A DNA stretch of 30,951 nt, from contig JAFRQC010000061.1 of assembly GCA_017428805.1 (NCBI GenBank), positions 1-30,951 of the forward strand, written 5' to 3'. Origin of the DNA: Prevotella sp. (GTDB lineage: Bacteria; Bacteroidota; Bacteroidia; Bacteroidales; Bacteroidaceae). Both the position numbers and the translations under genes were made by a program. How positions within the stretch are numbered: the first letter of the stretch is position 1; each line of letters begins with the position of its first letter. Below are positions 6,749 to 14,191 of the stretch, one piece after another. Under the pieces are notes generated by a model, which saw only the letters and a program-made list of their open reading frames with translations, was not told the origin of the DNA and did not search any database.

Positions 6749-6769
6749 GTAAATCGTAAATCGTAAATT
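6749..6769. repeat. Heptamer array, 3 units of GTAAATC/T
   Basis: GTAAATC, GTAAATC, GTAAATT in the leader of the aminotransferase gene, ending 8 bases before the ATG. It is complementary to the array at 6613-6648. Confidence 0.8.
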
Positions 6770-6777
6770 ATTCAACG

Positions 6778-7980
6778 ATGCCAGAAATATCCGTCCGCGG
6801 CATTGAGATGCCGGAGTCACCGATCAGAAAGCTTGCCCCCTTGGCTGCCGCTGCCAAGAAACGGGGCACGAAGGTATATCACCTGAACATTGGTCAGCCC
6901 GACCTGCCCACACCGCAGGTGGCTCTCGACGCGCTGAAAGAGATCGACCGAGAGATTCTCGAGTATTCACCCTCCCAGGGCTATCTGAGCTACAGGGAGA
7001 AGCTGGTGGACTACTACGCGAAATACAACATCAGCGTGACTGCTGAAGACATCATCATCACCAGCGGTGGATCTGAGGCCGTGCTCTTCGCCTTCCTCAG
7101 CTGTCTGAATCCCGGCGACGAGATCATCGTGCCCGAGCCTGCCTACGCCAACTATATGGCCTTCGCCATCTCGGCCGGTGCGAAGATCCGTACCATCGCC
7201 ACCACCATCGAGGAAGGCTTCTCGCTGCCGAAGGTGGAGAAGTTCGAGGAGCTCATTAACGAGCGCACCCGGGCCATTATGATCTGCAACCCCAACAACC
7301 CGACAGGTTATCTCTATACCCGCCGTGAGATGAACCAGATCCGCGACCTCGTGAAGAAATACGACCTGTATCTCTTCTCCGACGAGGTGTATCGTGAATA
7401 TATCTACACAGGCTCACCCTATATTTCCGCCTGTCATCTGGAAGGTATCGAGCAGAATGTCATCCTCATCGACTCCGTGTCGAAGCGCTATTCCGAGTGC
7501 GGTATCCGTATCGGAGCCCTCATCACGAAGAACGCCAAGGTACGTGCTGCCGTGATGAAGTTCTGTCAGGCACGCCTCTCCCCGCCCCTCATCGGACAGA
7601 TTGTGGCAGAGGCCTCTTTGGACACGCCCGAGGAATACCTGCGTGATGTCTATGATGAATATGTCGAGCGCCGTAAGTGTCTCATCGACGGTCTGAACCG
7701 CATCCCCGGTGTCTATTCCCCCATTCCTATGGGAGCCTTCTATACCGTAGCCAAACTGCCCGTCGACGATGCAGAGAAATTCTGCCGCTGGTGCCTGGCT
7801 GAGTTCAACTACGAAGGAGAGACGGTGATGATGGCGCCTGCCGCTGGCTTCTACACCACTCCCGGTGCCGGCATCAATCAGGTGCGTATCGCCTACGTCC
7901 TCAAGAAAGCAGACCTCGAACGCGCCCTCTTCGTTCTCCGCAAAGCCCTCGAGGCCTATCCCGGTCGTGTTGATGAATGA
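6778..7980 (+). CDS. aspC: Class I PLP aminotransferase, aspartate aminotransferase-like
   Basis: 400 residues, fold type I. Features in order are LNIGQPDLPTP (substrate and N-terminal segment), YSPSQGYLSYREKL, IIITSGGSEAVLFAF (cofactor phosphate loop), ICNPNNPTGYLY, LFSDEVYREYIY, the Schiff-base lysine K236 in DSVSKRYSECGIRIG, and a C-terminal NQVRIAYV with the carboxylate-binding arginine. This resembles the aspartate/aromatic aminotransferases of Bacteroidetes; the exact amino donor cannot be read from sequence. It ends with an ATGA overlap into the permease gene, so both are translated from one transcript. The promoter faces away from the pseudokinase operon. Confidence 0.88.
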   Translation: MPEISVRGIEMPESPIRKLAPLAAAAKKRGTKVYHLNIGQPDLPTPQVALDALKEIDREILEYSPSQGYLSYREKLVDYYAKYNISVTAEDIIITSGGSEAVLFAFLSCLNPGDEIIVPEPAYANYMAFAISAGAKIRTIATTIEEGFSLPKVEKFEELINERTRAIMICNPNNPTGYLYTRREMNQIRDLVKKYDLYLFSDEVYREYIYTGSPYISACHLEGIEQNVILIDSVSKRYSECGIRIGALITKNAKVRAAVMKFCQARLSPPLIGQIVAEASLDTPEEYLRDVYDEYVERRKCLIDGLNRIPGVYSPIPMGAFYTVAKLPVDDAEKFCRWCLAEFNYEGETVMMAPAAGFYTTPGAGINQVRIAYVLKKADLERALFVLRKALEAYPGRVDE

Positions 7981-9224
7981 ATCTACCACTTTTTATAGCA
8001 AAACGGATTTATAGTGACCAGGGTGACAAACGAAAAGTGAGTCGCCCCGCTATCCGTATTGCCATTGTGGGCGTCGCCATCGGACTGATGGTGATGATCG
8101 TCACCATCTGCGTGGTACTGGGCTTCAAGCACACCATCCGCGACAAGGTGGCTGGCTTCGGCGGACATATCCAGGTGAGCAACCTGATGAAGTACAACGA
8201 CATCGACCCCTATACCATCTGTGCCGACGACAGTATGATGCAGGTGTTCCGCTCGCAGCCGGGCGTCCGTCACGTACAGCGCTATACCATCACCCAGGGC
8301 CTGCTCAAGACCGACGACGACTTCCTCGGCGTGATGTTCAAGGGCATGGGACCAGAGTTCGACAACGCCTTCCTCCAGCAGAACATCGTGGCGGGCGAGA
8401 TACCCGTCTTCAGCGACTCCACCAGCCGTTACCAGCTCCTGATGTCGAAGATGATTGCCGACAAACTCCACCTCTCCGTGGGCGACAAGGTGTTTGCCTA
8501 CTTCATCGGCGACAAGAACGTGAAGACGCGCAAATACACCGTCGCCGGCATCTACCAGACCAATATGACACGCTTCGACGAGAACCTCTGCTTCACCGAC
8601 CTCTATGCCGCCAACCGTCTGAACGGCTGGGACGGAGACCGCTGCACAGGCGTGGAAGCCACCGTCGAGAACCTCGATAGACTCTCTGTTACCGCCGACG
8701 CCTTCATCGACAACGTCAACCGTACCGACGACGGCCACGGCAACCAGATGATCAGCCAGACCATCTACGAGATCTATCCCACCATCTTCACCTGGCTCGA
8801 ACTGCTCGACATCAACGTATGGATCATCCTCGTGCTGATGGTCTGCGTCGCAGGCTTCACGATGATCAGCGGACTGCTCATCATCATCCTCGAGCGCACC
8901 CAGATGATCGGTATCCTCAAAGCCCTCGGCACACGCAACAAGACCATCCGCCATACCTTCCTCTGGTTCTCCGTCTTCATCATCGGACAAGGTATGCTCT
9001 GGGGTAACATCCTGGGCATCGGCATCGTGCTGCTGCAACAGCACACGGGCTTCGTGTCACTCGACCCACAGGTCTATTACGTCAGCGAGGCTCCCATGGA
9101 GCTGAATCTCCCCTTGATTGCCCTCCTCGACCTCGCCACGCTCCTCGTCTGCGTCTTCGTTCTGATTGCCCCCAGTTACCTCGTTTCACACATCCATCCT
9201 GCCAAATCCATGAGATATGAATAA
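7977..9224 (+). CDS. LolC/LolE-type ABC transporter permease
   Basis: 415-residue inner-membrane protein of the FtsX/MacB permease class. The N-terminal LPLFIAKRIYSD, a first membrane helix at about 25-49 (RIAIVGVAIGLMVMIVTICVVLGF), a large periplasmic domain (about 50-275, with GHIQVSN and the GMGPEFD segment), then three helices near 281-305, 328-350 and 380-402, ending HPAKSMRYE. This four-helix layout matches the lipoprotein-releasing LolC/E permeases. There is no ATPase or partner permease beside it, so it must work with subunits encoded elsewhere. Overlap with the aminotransferase gene by 4 bases implies co-translation, though no functional link is obvious. Confidence 0.85.
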   Translation: MNLPLFIAKRIYSDQGDKRKVSRPAIRIAIVGVAIGLMVMIVTICVVLGFKHTIRDKVAGFGGHIQVSNLMKYNDIDPYTICADDSMMQVFRSQPGVRHVQRYTITQGLLKTDDDFLGVMFKGMGPEFDNAFLQQNIVAGEIPVFSDSTSRYQLLMSKMIADKLHLSVGDKVFAYFIGDKNVKTRKYTVAGIYQTNMTRFDENLCFTDLYAANRLNGWDGDRCTGVEATVENLDRLSVTADAFIDNVNRTDDGHGNQMISQTIYEIYPTIFTWLELLDINVWIILVLMVCVAGFTMISGLLIIILERTQMIGILKALGTRNKTIRHTFLWFSVFIIGQGMLWGNILGIGIVLLQQHTGFVSLDPQVYYVSEAPMELNLPLIALLDLATLLVCVFVLIAPSYLVSHIHPAKSMRYE

Positions 9225-9233
9225 AATTTGTTA

Positions 9234-9268
9234 ATTATTGCACATTTTTTTTGCTAATGTGCAATAAT
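9234..9268. promoter_or_regulatory. Operator-like 13-bp inverted repeat at the ligase promoter
   Basis: Perfect arms ATTATTGCACATT (9234-9246) and AATGTGCAATAAT (9256-9268) separated by 9 bases that include the -33 TTG. The right arm lies between the -33 and -7 elements. A further half-site ATGTGCAAT recurs at 9298-9306. The geometry suggests a repressor site for a dimeric regulator, for example of the TetR or FadR type; the protein is not identified. Confidence 0.7.
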
Positions 9269-9281
9269 AGCACTACCTTTG
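9251..9281 (+). promoter_or_regulatory. Promoter of the acyl-CoA ligase pair
   Basis: TTG (9251-9253), 20-base spacer, TACCTTTG (9274-9281) followed by CAC. Embedded in the inverted repeat. Confidence 0.8.
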
Positions 9282-9297
9282 CACAAAATTAAAACAA

Positions 9298-9306
9298 ATG
9301 TGCAAT
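9298..9306 (+). promoter_or_regulatory. Third operator half-site beside the start codon
   Basis: ATGTGCAAT repeats the right-arm core of the upstream palindrome and lies 4 bases before ATG 9311, in the translation initiation region. Confidence 0.5.
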
Positions 9307-9310
9307 TTTC

Positions 9311-10969
9311 ATGGAGCAATTTAGCAGTTTCAATGCTTACATACAAAGAGCCATCACCGAAAACTGGGATCAGGATGCGCTGACCGACTATCAGGGAATC
9401 ACCCTCCAGTTTCACGATGTCGCACGTAAGATAGAGAAACTCCACATACTTTTAGAGAACAGCGGAATCAAGAAGGGCGACAAGATCGCCATCTGCGGCC
9501 GTAACTCCGCCCACTGGGCTGTCAGTTTCCTTGGCACCCTCACCTACGGGGCCGTGGCTGTGCCCATCCTGCATGAGTTCAACGGCGAGCAGATCCAGAA
9601 CATCGTCAACCACTCGGGTGCCAGGATCCTCTTCATCGGCGACTATGCCGTGAAGACCATCGACCCGGAGGCGATGCCCAATCTCGAGGCTATCATCAAC
9701 ATCCCCGACTTCTCGCTGATGATCAGCCGTTCAGAGTCTGTCACCTACGCGCGCGAACATTTGAATATGATGTTCGGCAGCAAATATCCCAAGGCCTTCC
9801 GCAAGGAGCATGTCCACTACCACGAGGACACCGCCGACGAGCTGGCACTCATCAACTACACCAGCGGTACGACGGGCTTCTCCAAGGGCGTGATGCTGCC
9901 CTACCGCACGATATGGAGCAATGTCGAGTTCATCATCAGCCGTTTGGGCCGTAAGGTACATCCCGGCGACAACCTGCTGAGCATCCTGCCGATGGCCCAC
10001 ATGTACGGCATGGCCGTCGAGTTCCTCTTCGGTTTCTGCCACGGCTGTCATCTGTTCTTCCTCACCCGCCTGCCGTCGCCAGCAATCATCGCGCAGGCCT
10101 TCGCAGAAGTGAAGCCGACGCTCATCGTCACCGTCCCCCTCATCATCGAAAAGATCATCCGCAAGAAGGTGTTCCCGAAGATCCAGAACAACCGCATGCG
10201 CCTGCTGCTGCAGATGCCCGTGGTGTCGAAGAAGGTGAAGGAGCGAATCTGTCAGGAGGTGTACAAAGCCTTTGGCGGACGGGCCTATCAGGTTATCGTC
10301 GGAGGTGCCGCCCTATCGAAGGAAGTGGAAGAGTTCCTGCTCTCCATCAACTTCCCCGTCACCGTGGGCTACGGCACCACGGAGTGCGCCCCGCTCATCT
10401 CCTACTGCGACTATAAGGAATTCCTAGCCGGCTGCTGCGGCAAGCCCGTCGACCGTATGGAGGTGAAGATACTCTCTGCCAATCCCCAGCAAATCCCCGG
10501 CGAGATCGTCACCCGAGGCACAAACGTCATGCTTGGTTATTATCTGAACGACGAGGCCACCAGTCAGGTCATCGACGAGGAGGGCTGGTATCACACCGGC
10601 GACCTCGGCACGATGGCTTCCACAGGCCATATCTTCATCCGCGGACGAATCAAGAACATGCTCCTCGGCTCCAACGGACAGAATATCTATCCCGAGGAAA
10701 TTGAAGACAAACTCAACTCAATGGCGATGGTCGCAGAGAGCGTCGTCGTACAGCGTGGCGACAAGCTCGTCGCACTCGTTCACCCCGACAAAGACGAGAT
10801 CGTGAACTTCAGCCAGTCGGAACTGGAAGAAATCATGGAACAGAACCGTCAGGAACTCAACAACCAGCTGCCCGTCTACAGCCGCATCGCTGCCATCCAG
10901 CTGCATGAGGAAGAGTTCGCCAAGACGCCCAAAAAGAGTATCAAACGCTACTTATATCAGAATATCTAA
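9311..10969 (+). CDS. AMP-forming acyl-CoA ligase (first of tandem pair)
   Basis: 552-residue ANL-superfamily enzyme, close to long-chain fatty acid-CoA ligases: fatty acid + ATP + CoA to acyl-CoA + AMP + PPi. The AMP-binding P-loop YTSGTTGFSKG is at residues 183-193, then LPMAHMYGM, YGTTECAP (A5-type motif), WYHTGDLG, the hinge GRIKNMLLGSNGQNIYPEEIE and the C-terminal acyl-adenylation lysine in KTPKKSIKRYLY. No membrane segment or carrier-protein domain. The start ATG is 30 bases after the -7 box, and it is separated from its paralogue by 6 bases. Because the family also contains acyl-ACP synthetases, the acceptor (CoA or ACP) is not settled by sequence. Confidence 0.88.
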   Translation: MEQFSSFNAYIQRAITENWDQDALTDYQGITLQFHDVARKIEKLHILLENSGIKKGDKIAICGRNSAHWAVSFLGTLTYGAVAVPILHEFNGEQIQNIVNHSGARILFIGDYAVKTIDPEAMPNLEAIINIPDFSLMISRSESVTYAREHLNMMFGSKYPKAFRKEHVHYHEDTADELALINYTSGTTGFSKGVMLPYRTIWSNVEFIISRLGRKVHPGDNLLSILPMAHMYGMAVEFLFGFCHGCHLFFLTRLPSPAIIAQAFAEVKPTLIVTVPLIIEKIIRKKVFPKIQNNRMRLLLQMPVVSKKVKERICQEVYKAFGGRAYQVIVGGAALSKEVEEFLLSINFPVTVGYGTTECAPLISYCDYKEFLAGCCGKPVDRMEVKILSANPQQIPGEIVTRGTNVMLGYYLNDEATSQVIDEEGWYHTGDLGTMASTGHIFIRGRIKNMLLGSNGQNIYPEEIEDKLNSMAMVAESVVVQRGDKLVALVHPDKDEIVNFSQSELEEIMEQNRQELNNQLPVYSRIAAIQLHEEEFAKTPKKSIKRYLYQNI

Positions 10970-10975
10970 TCGCTT

Positions 10976-12637
10976 ATGGAACAGATACCTAGTTTTAACT
11001 CATTGATCCAGAAAAGCATCGTCGACAACTGGGACCGCGACGCACTGACTGACTATAAGGGCCAGACGCTGCAGTATCACGATGTGGCACGTAAAATCGA
11101 GAAGATCCATATTCTCTTTGAGAACAGCGGCATTCAGAAAGGCGACAAGATAGCCCTCGCCGGACGCAACTCCAGCCAGTGGGCCGTTGCATTCCTCGCC
11201 ACCCTCACCTACGGCGCCATCGCCGTACCCATCTTGCATGAGTTCAATGCGGAGCAAATCCACAATATCGTCAACCACTCCGAAGCACGCCTGCTCTTCG
11301 TGGGCGACCATGTGGCCACAATCATCGACCCCATGCAGATGCCACGTCTTGAAGGCATCATCAACAATCCCGACTACTCGCTGATGGTCTCGCGCACCGA
11401 CAAACTCACTTATGCCCGAGAGCACCTGAACGAACTCTACGGCAAGAAGTTCCCCAAATATTTCCGCAAGGAGCACGTCAGCTATTATCAGGAGCAGTCA
11501 CCCGACGAACTGGCGCTCATCAACTACACCAGCGGCACCACGGGCTTCTCCAAAGGCGTGATGCTGCCCTACCGTGCCCTGTGGTCTAACGCCGACTTCG
11601 CCCAGCACGTGCTCGGAAACGTCATCCACCCGGGCGACAAGGTCATCTCCATGCTCCCCATGGCCCACATGTACGGCATGGCCTTCGAGTTCCTCTACGA
11701 GTTCCTGCGCGGCTGTCACGTCTATTACCTCAACCGCGTGCCCTCGCCCGCCATCATCGCGCAGGCCCTGGCCGAGGTCAAGCCCGTCATCGTCATCGCC
11801 GTGCCCCTCATCATCGAGAAGATCATCCGCAAGAAGGTGTTCCCGAAGATCCAGAACAACCGCATGCGCCTGCTCCTGCAGATGCCCGTCATCTCGAAGA
11901 AGGTGCGCGAGATGATCTGCAAGGAAGTGCTCAAGGCCTTCGGCGGAGAGATGTACCAGGTCATCATCGGCGGCGCCGCCCTCAATCAGGAGGTCGAGCA
12001 GTTCCTCAAGCGCATCGAGTTCCCCTACACCGTCGGCTACGGCGCCACGGAGTGCGCACCCATCATCGGCTATGAAGACTGGCACTACTTCGTCCCCGGC
12101 TCCTGCGGCAAGGCAGCCTACCACATGGAGGTGAAGATCGACTCCCCCGACCCGCAGAACGTACCTGGCGAGATCCTCGCCCGTGGACTGAACGTCATGC
12201 TCGGCTACTACAAGAACGACGAGGCCACTCGTGAGACTATCGACCGCGACGGCTGGTACCACACCGGCGACCTCGGCACGATGGACTATGCAGGCAACAT
12301 CTTCATCAACGGCCGCATCAAGAACATGCTCCTCGGCCCCAACGGACAGAACATCTATCCGGAGGAGATCGAAGACAAGCTGAATTCTATGACGATGGTC
12401 GTGGAGAGCGTCGTCGTACAGCGCGACAACAAGCTCGTCGCCTTGGTCTATCCCGACTACGACGAGGCTAAGAACATGAAGTTCACCGATGCCGACATCC
12501 GCAATGTCATGGACCAGAACCTCAACGGACTCAACGCGCTGATCCCCGCCTACGAGAAAGTCTCCGAGATCGAGATCCGCACCGAGGAATTCGAAAAAAC
12601 CCCCAAGCGCTCCATCAAGCGCTACCTCTACACATAA
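10976..12637 (+). CDS. AMP-forming acyl-CoA ligase (second of tandem pair)
   Basis: 553 residues, colinear with the preceding protein across its whole length, so a tandem duplicate. The same signatures are present: YTSGTTGFSKG (184-194), LPMAHMYGM, YGATECAP, WYHTGDLG, GRIKNMLLGPNGQNIYPEEIE and KTPKRSIKRYLY. Differences cluster in the region after the A5 motif (GYEDWHYFVPG against SYCDYKEFLAG) and at the extreme C-terminus, which suggests altered substrate preference. A 56-base block is identical in the two genes (10151-10206 and 11819-11874), pointing to local gene conversion or strong constraint. No separate promoter is seen in the 6-base gap, so expression depends on the upstream promoter. 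Confidence 0.88.
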   Translation: MEQIPSFNSLIQKSIVDNWDRDALTDYKGQTLQYHDVARKIEKIHILFENSGIQKGDKIALAGRNSSQWAVAFLATLTYGAIAVPILHEFNAEQIHNIVNHSEARLLFVGDHVATIIDPMQMPRLEGIINNPDYSLMVSRTDKLTYAREHLNELYGKKFPKYFRKEHVSYYQEQSPDELALINYTSGTTGFSKGVMLPYRALWSNADFAQHVLGNVIHPGDKVISMLPMAHMYGMAFEFLYEFLRGCHVYYLNRVPSPAIIAQALAEVKPVIVIAVPLIIEKIIRKKVFPKIQNNRMRLLLQMPVISKKVREMICKEVLKAFGGEMYQVIIGGAALNQEVEQFLKRIEFPYTVGYGATECAPIIGYEDWHYFVPGSCGKAAYHMEVKIDSPDPQNVPGEILARGLNVMLGYYKNDEATRETIDRDGWYHTGDLGTMDYAGNIFINGRIKNMLLGPNGQNIYPEEIEDKLNSMTMVVESVVVQRDNKLVALVYPDYDEAKNMKFTDADIRNVMDQNLNGLNALIPAYEKVSEIEIRTEEFEKTPKRSIKRYLYT

Positions 12638-12671
12638 GCAAAAGCCTCTGGAATTTGCAAGGGGAATTTTA

Positions 12672-14030
12672 TTAGGGATTCATAATGATGGATGACAGCT
12701 TCACATGATCTGCCACATCCACCTTTCCGTCGCCATTCAGGTCACCCAATCTGCCTTTAGCCGTAAACTCTGCCGTGACTGGCTCAGAGTTCGCATAGCC
12801 TGACTTAACAGCATAGACCGTCACTATCAGATTGTCTGTCAGAACAGCCTTGTTACCGAGGCTGGAGCCAGAGCTGGAGAAGTTGTAGAGGAAATCAACC
12901 CCCTCCGTCTCACAGCTGAATACCAGTTCTCCGTCCTCGGTGTAAGTGATGGTAGGCGTAGCGCACTTCTTGATCACAAGATCTTCGTCCGTCAGCGCCA
13001 CCTTCGTCGTAAACTTACTCCAGGGCTCTATATTACTATAAGCAGTGAGAGCCGAAGCAGGCACCTTCAGCACAAGGTCATAATTATTGAATGCACCCTC
13101 AGGCATTGTTGGCGGTGTAGTGCTCAAGACTCTCAATTCCTTCAGATTGTCACAATCTGTGAAGGCACTTTCTTCGATGCTCTGTACGCTGGCAGGAACA
13201 TTGATGGTTTTCAGTGATCTGCAATGATGAAAAGATTTTGTCTCGATATTAGTCAATTGATCTGACAAAATTACAGATGACAGATTTACGCAATTGTAAA
13301 AGGCGTTAGAACTCAAACTTGTCACGCTGTTGGGAATCATAACGGTCTTTATGGCCCAACAACTTGAGAAAGCACTCTTTCCTATACTTGTCACACTGTT
13401 GGGGATTGTGATCAGTGTCAGATGCTGACATGAACTAAAAGCGTAATCTCCGATACTCAACACGCCATTAGGAATGGCAACCTCTTCTAGGCCATCGCAG
13501 CTGTAGAAGGCATGTGCGGAGATGGCTTTCAATTTTGTTGGGATATTAACCTTAGTGAGACTTTCACAATAGGCGAAAGCATATTCTCCAATGCTCGTCA
13601 CGTCATTGGGAATGGAAGCTTCAATAAGATTTGTACAATTTCTAAAAGCATATTTTCCTATACCTGTCAAACTCTGGGGCATTTTGACAGAAACTAGGCT
13701 GCTACATGCTTCAAATGCATTGCTTCCTATACTTGCAACTCCATCAGGGATCTCCACCGCCACCAATTCGCTACATTCTGCAAATGCATAATTCCCTATG
13801 TATGTCATGCCCTTATTCAATACGACGTGGTGAATGTTGCTGGCGTATGCGTACCAGGGCGCATCATGGTTGTATGTATAGTTCTTCATCTTTCCCGTGC
13901 CGCTGATGGTCAGCGTCTTGGTAGTTTCCACATAGGTATAGGTCAAGTTCTCACCACACTGCCCACTCTCGTCAGCATGGGCCACTGACGGCAAGGCAAA
14001 CATCAAAATAGAAAATAATACTTGTTTCAT
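12672..14030 (-). CDS. BspA-like secreted leucine-rich-repeat protein
   Basis: 452 residues. An N-terminal signal peptide (MKQVLFSILMFALPSVAHA) is followed by a short beta module with TLTISGTGKMKNY, then about ten 23-residue LRR_5 repeats with the pattern IGxxAFxxCxxLxxVxIPxxVxS (about residues 78-310). After a capping region comes a domain with TPTITYTEDGELVFSCE, and the tail LGDLNGDGKVDVADHVKL has the DxNxDGxVDxxD calcium-loop pattern of dockerin-like tails. BspA-type proteins are surface or secreted adhesins that bind host matrix or other bacteria. The DNA is visibly more A/T-rich in third positions than adjacent genes, so transfer is possible. Monocistronic, with its own promoter divergent from the VirE_N-like gene. 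Confidence 0.88.
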   Translation of the reverse strand: MKQVLFSILMFALPSVAHADESGQCGENLTYTYVETTKTLTISGTGKMKNYTYNHDAPWYAYASNIHHVVLNKGMTYIGNYAFAECSELVAVEIPDGVASIGSNAFEACSSLVSVKMPQSLTGIGKYAFRNCTNLIEASIPNDVTSIGEYAFAYCESLTKVNIPTKLKAISAHAFYSCDGLEEVAIPNGVLSIGDYAFSSCQHLTLITIPNSVTSIGKSAFSSCWAIKTVMIPNSVTSLSSNAFYNCVNLSSVILSDQLTNIETKSFHHCRSLKTINVPASVQSIEESAFTDCDNLKELRVLSTTPPTMPEGAFNNYDLVLKVPASALTAYSNIEPWSKFTTKVALTDEDLVIKKCATPTITYTEDGELVFSCETEGVDFLYNFSSSGSSLGNKAVLTDNLIVTVYAVKSGYANSEPVTAEFTAKGRLGDLNGDGKVDVADHVKLSSIIMNP

Positions 14031-14066
14031 AACTTTATGTTTGTATTATAGTTAATTCTCTGTCTG

Positions 14067-14097
14067 CAAAGATACAAAAAATTCTTGAGACGTACAA
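14067..14097 (-). promoter_or_regulatory. Promoter of the LRR protein gene
   Basis: Minus-strand -7 TATCTTTG (14074-14067) and -33 TTG (14097-14095), 20-base spacer. Confidence 0.75.
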
Positions 14098-14125
14098 GTT
14101 TTTATGAATAATATCTCACAAAAAC

Positions 14126-14156
14126 TTGCATAATTCAGAATTATTTCGTAACTTTG
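14126..14156 (+). promoter_or_regulatory. Promoter of the VirE_N-like gene
   Basis: TTG (14126-14128), 20-base spacer, TAACTTTG (14149-14156), flanked by AATTATTTCG upstream and CGCC downstream. A minimal start-stop, ATG-TAA, follows at 14164-14169 before the gene's ATG at 14192. Confidence 0.75.
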
Positions 14157-14191
14157 CGCCATTATGTAAAAATAGCTAAATACGTAAGATT

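Noticed and set aside
7983..9044. Long open frame on the minus strand opposite the permease
   Set aside because: It is a composition shadow: the G/C-rich third positions of the real gene remove stop codons from the antisense frame. The translation is His/Asp/Glu/Val-rich without any motif, whereas the plus frame has clear LolC/E features.
9234..9268. Palindrome as a terminator for the permease gene
   Set aside because: The T-run lies in the loop, not after the right arm, and the palindrome overlaps a good promoter; operator is the better explanation.
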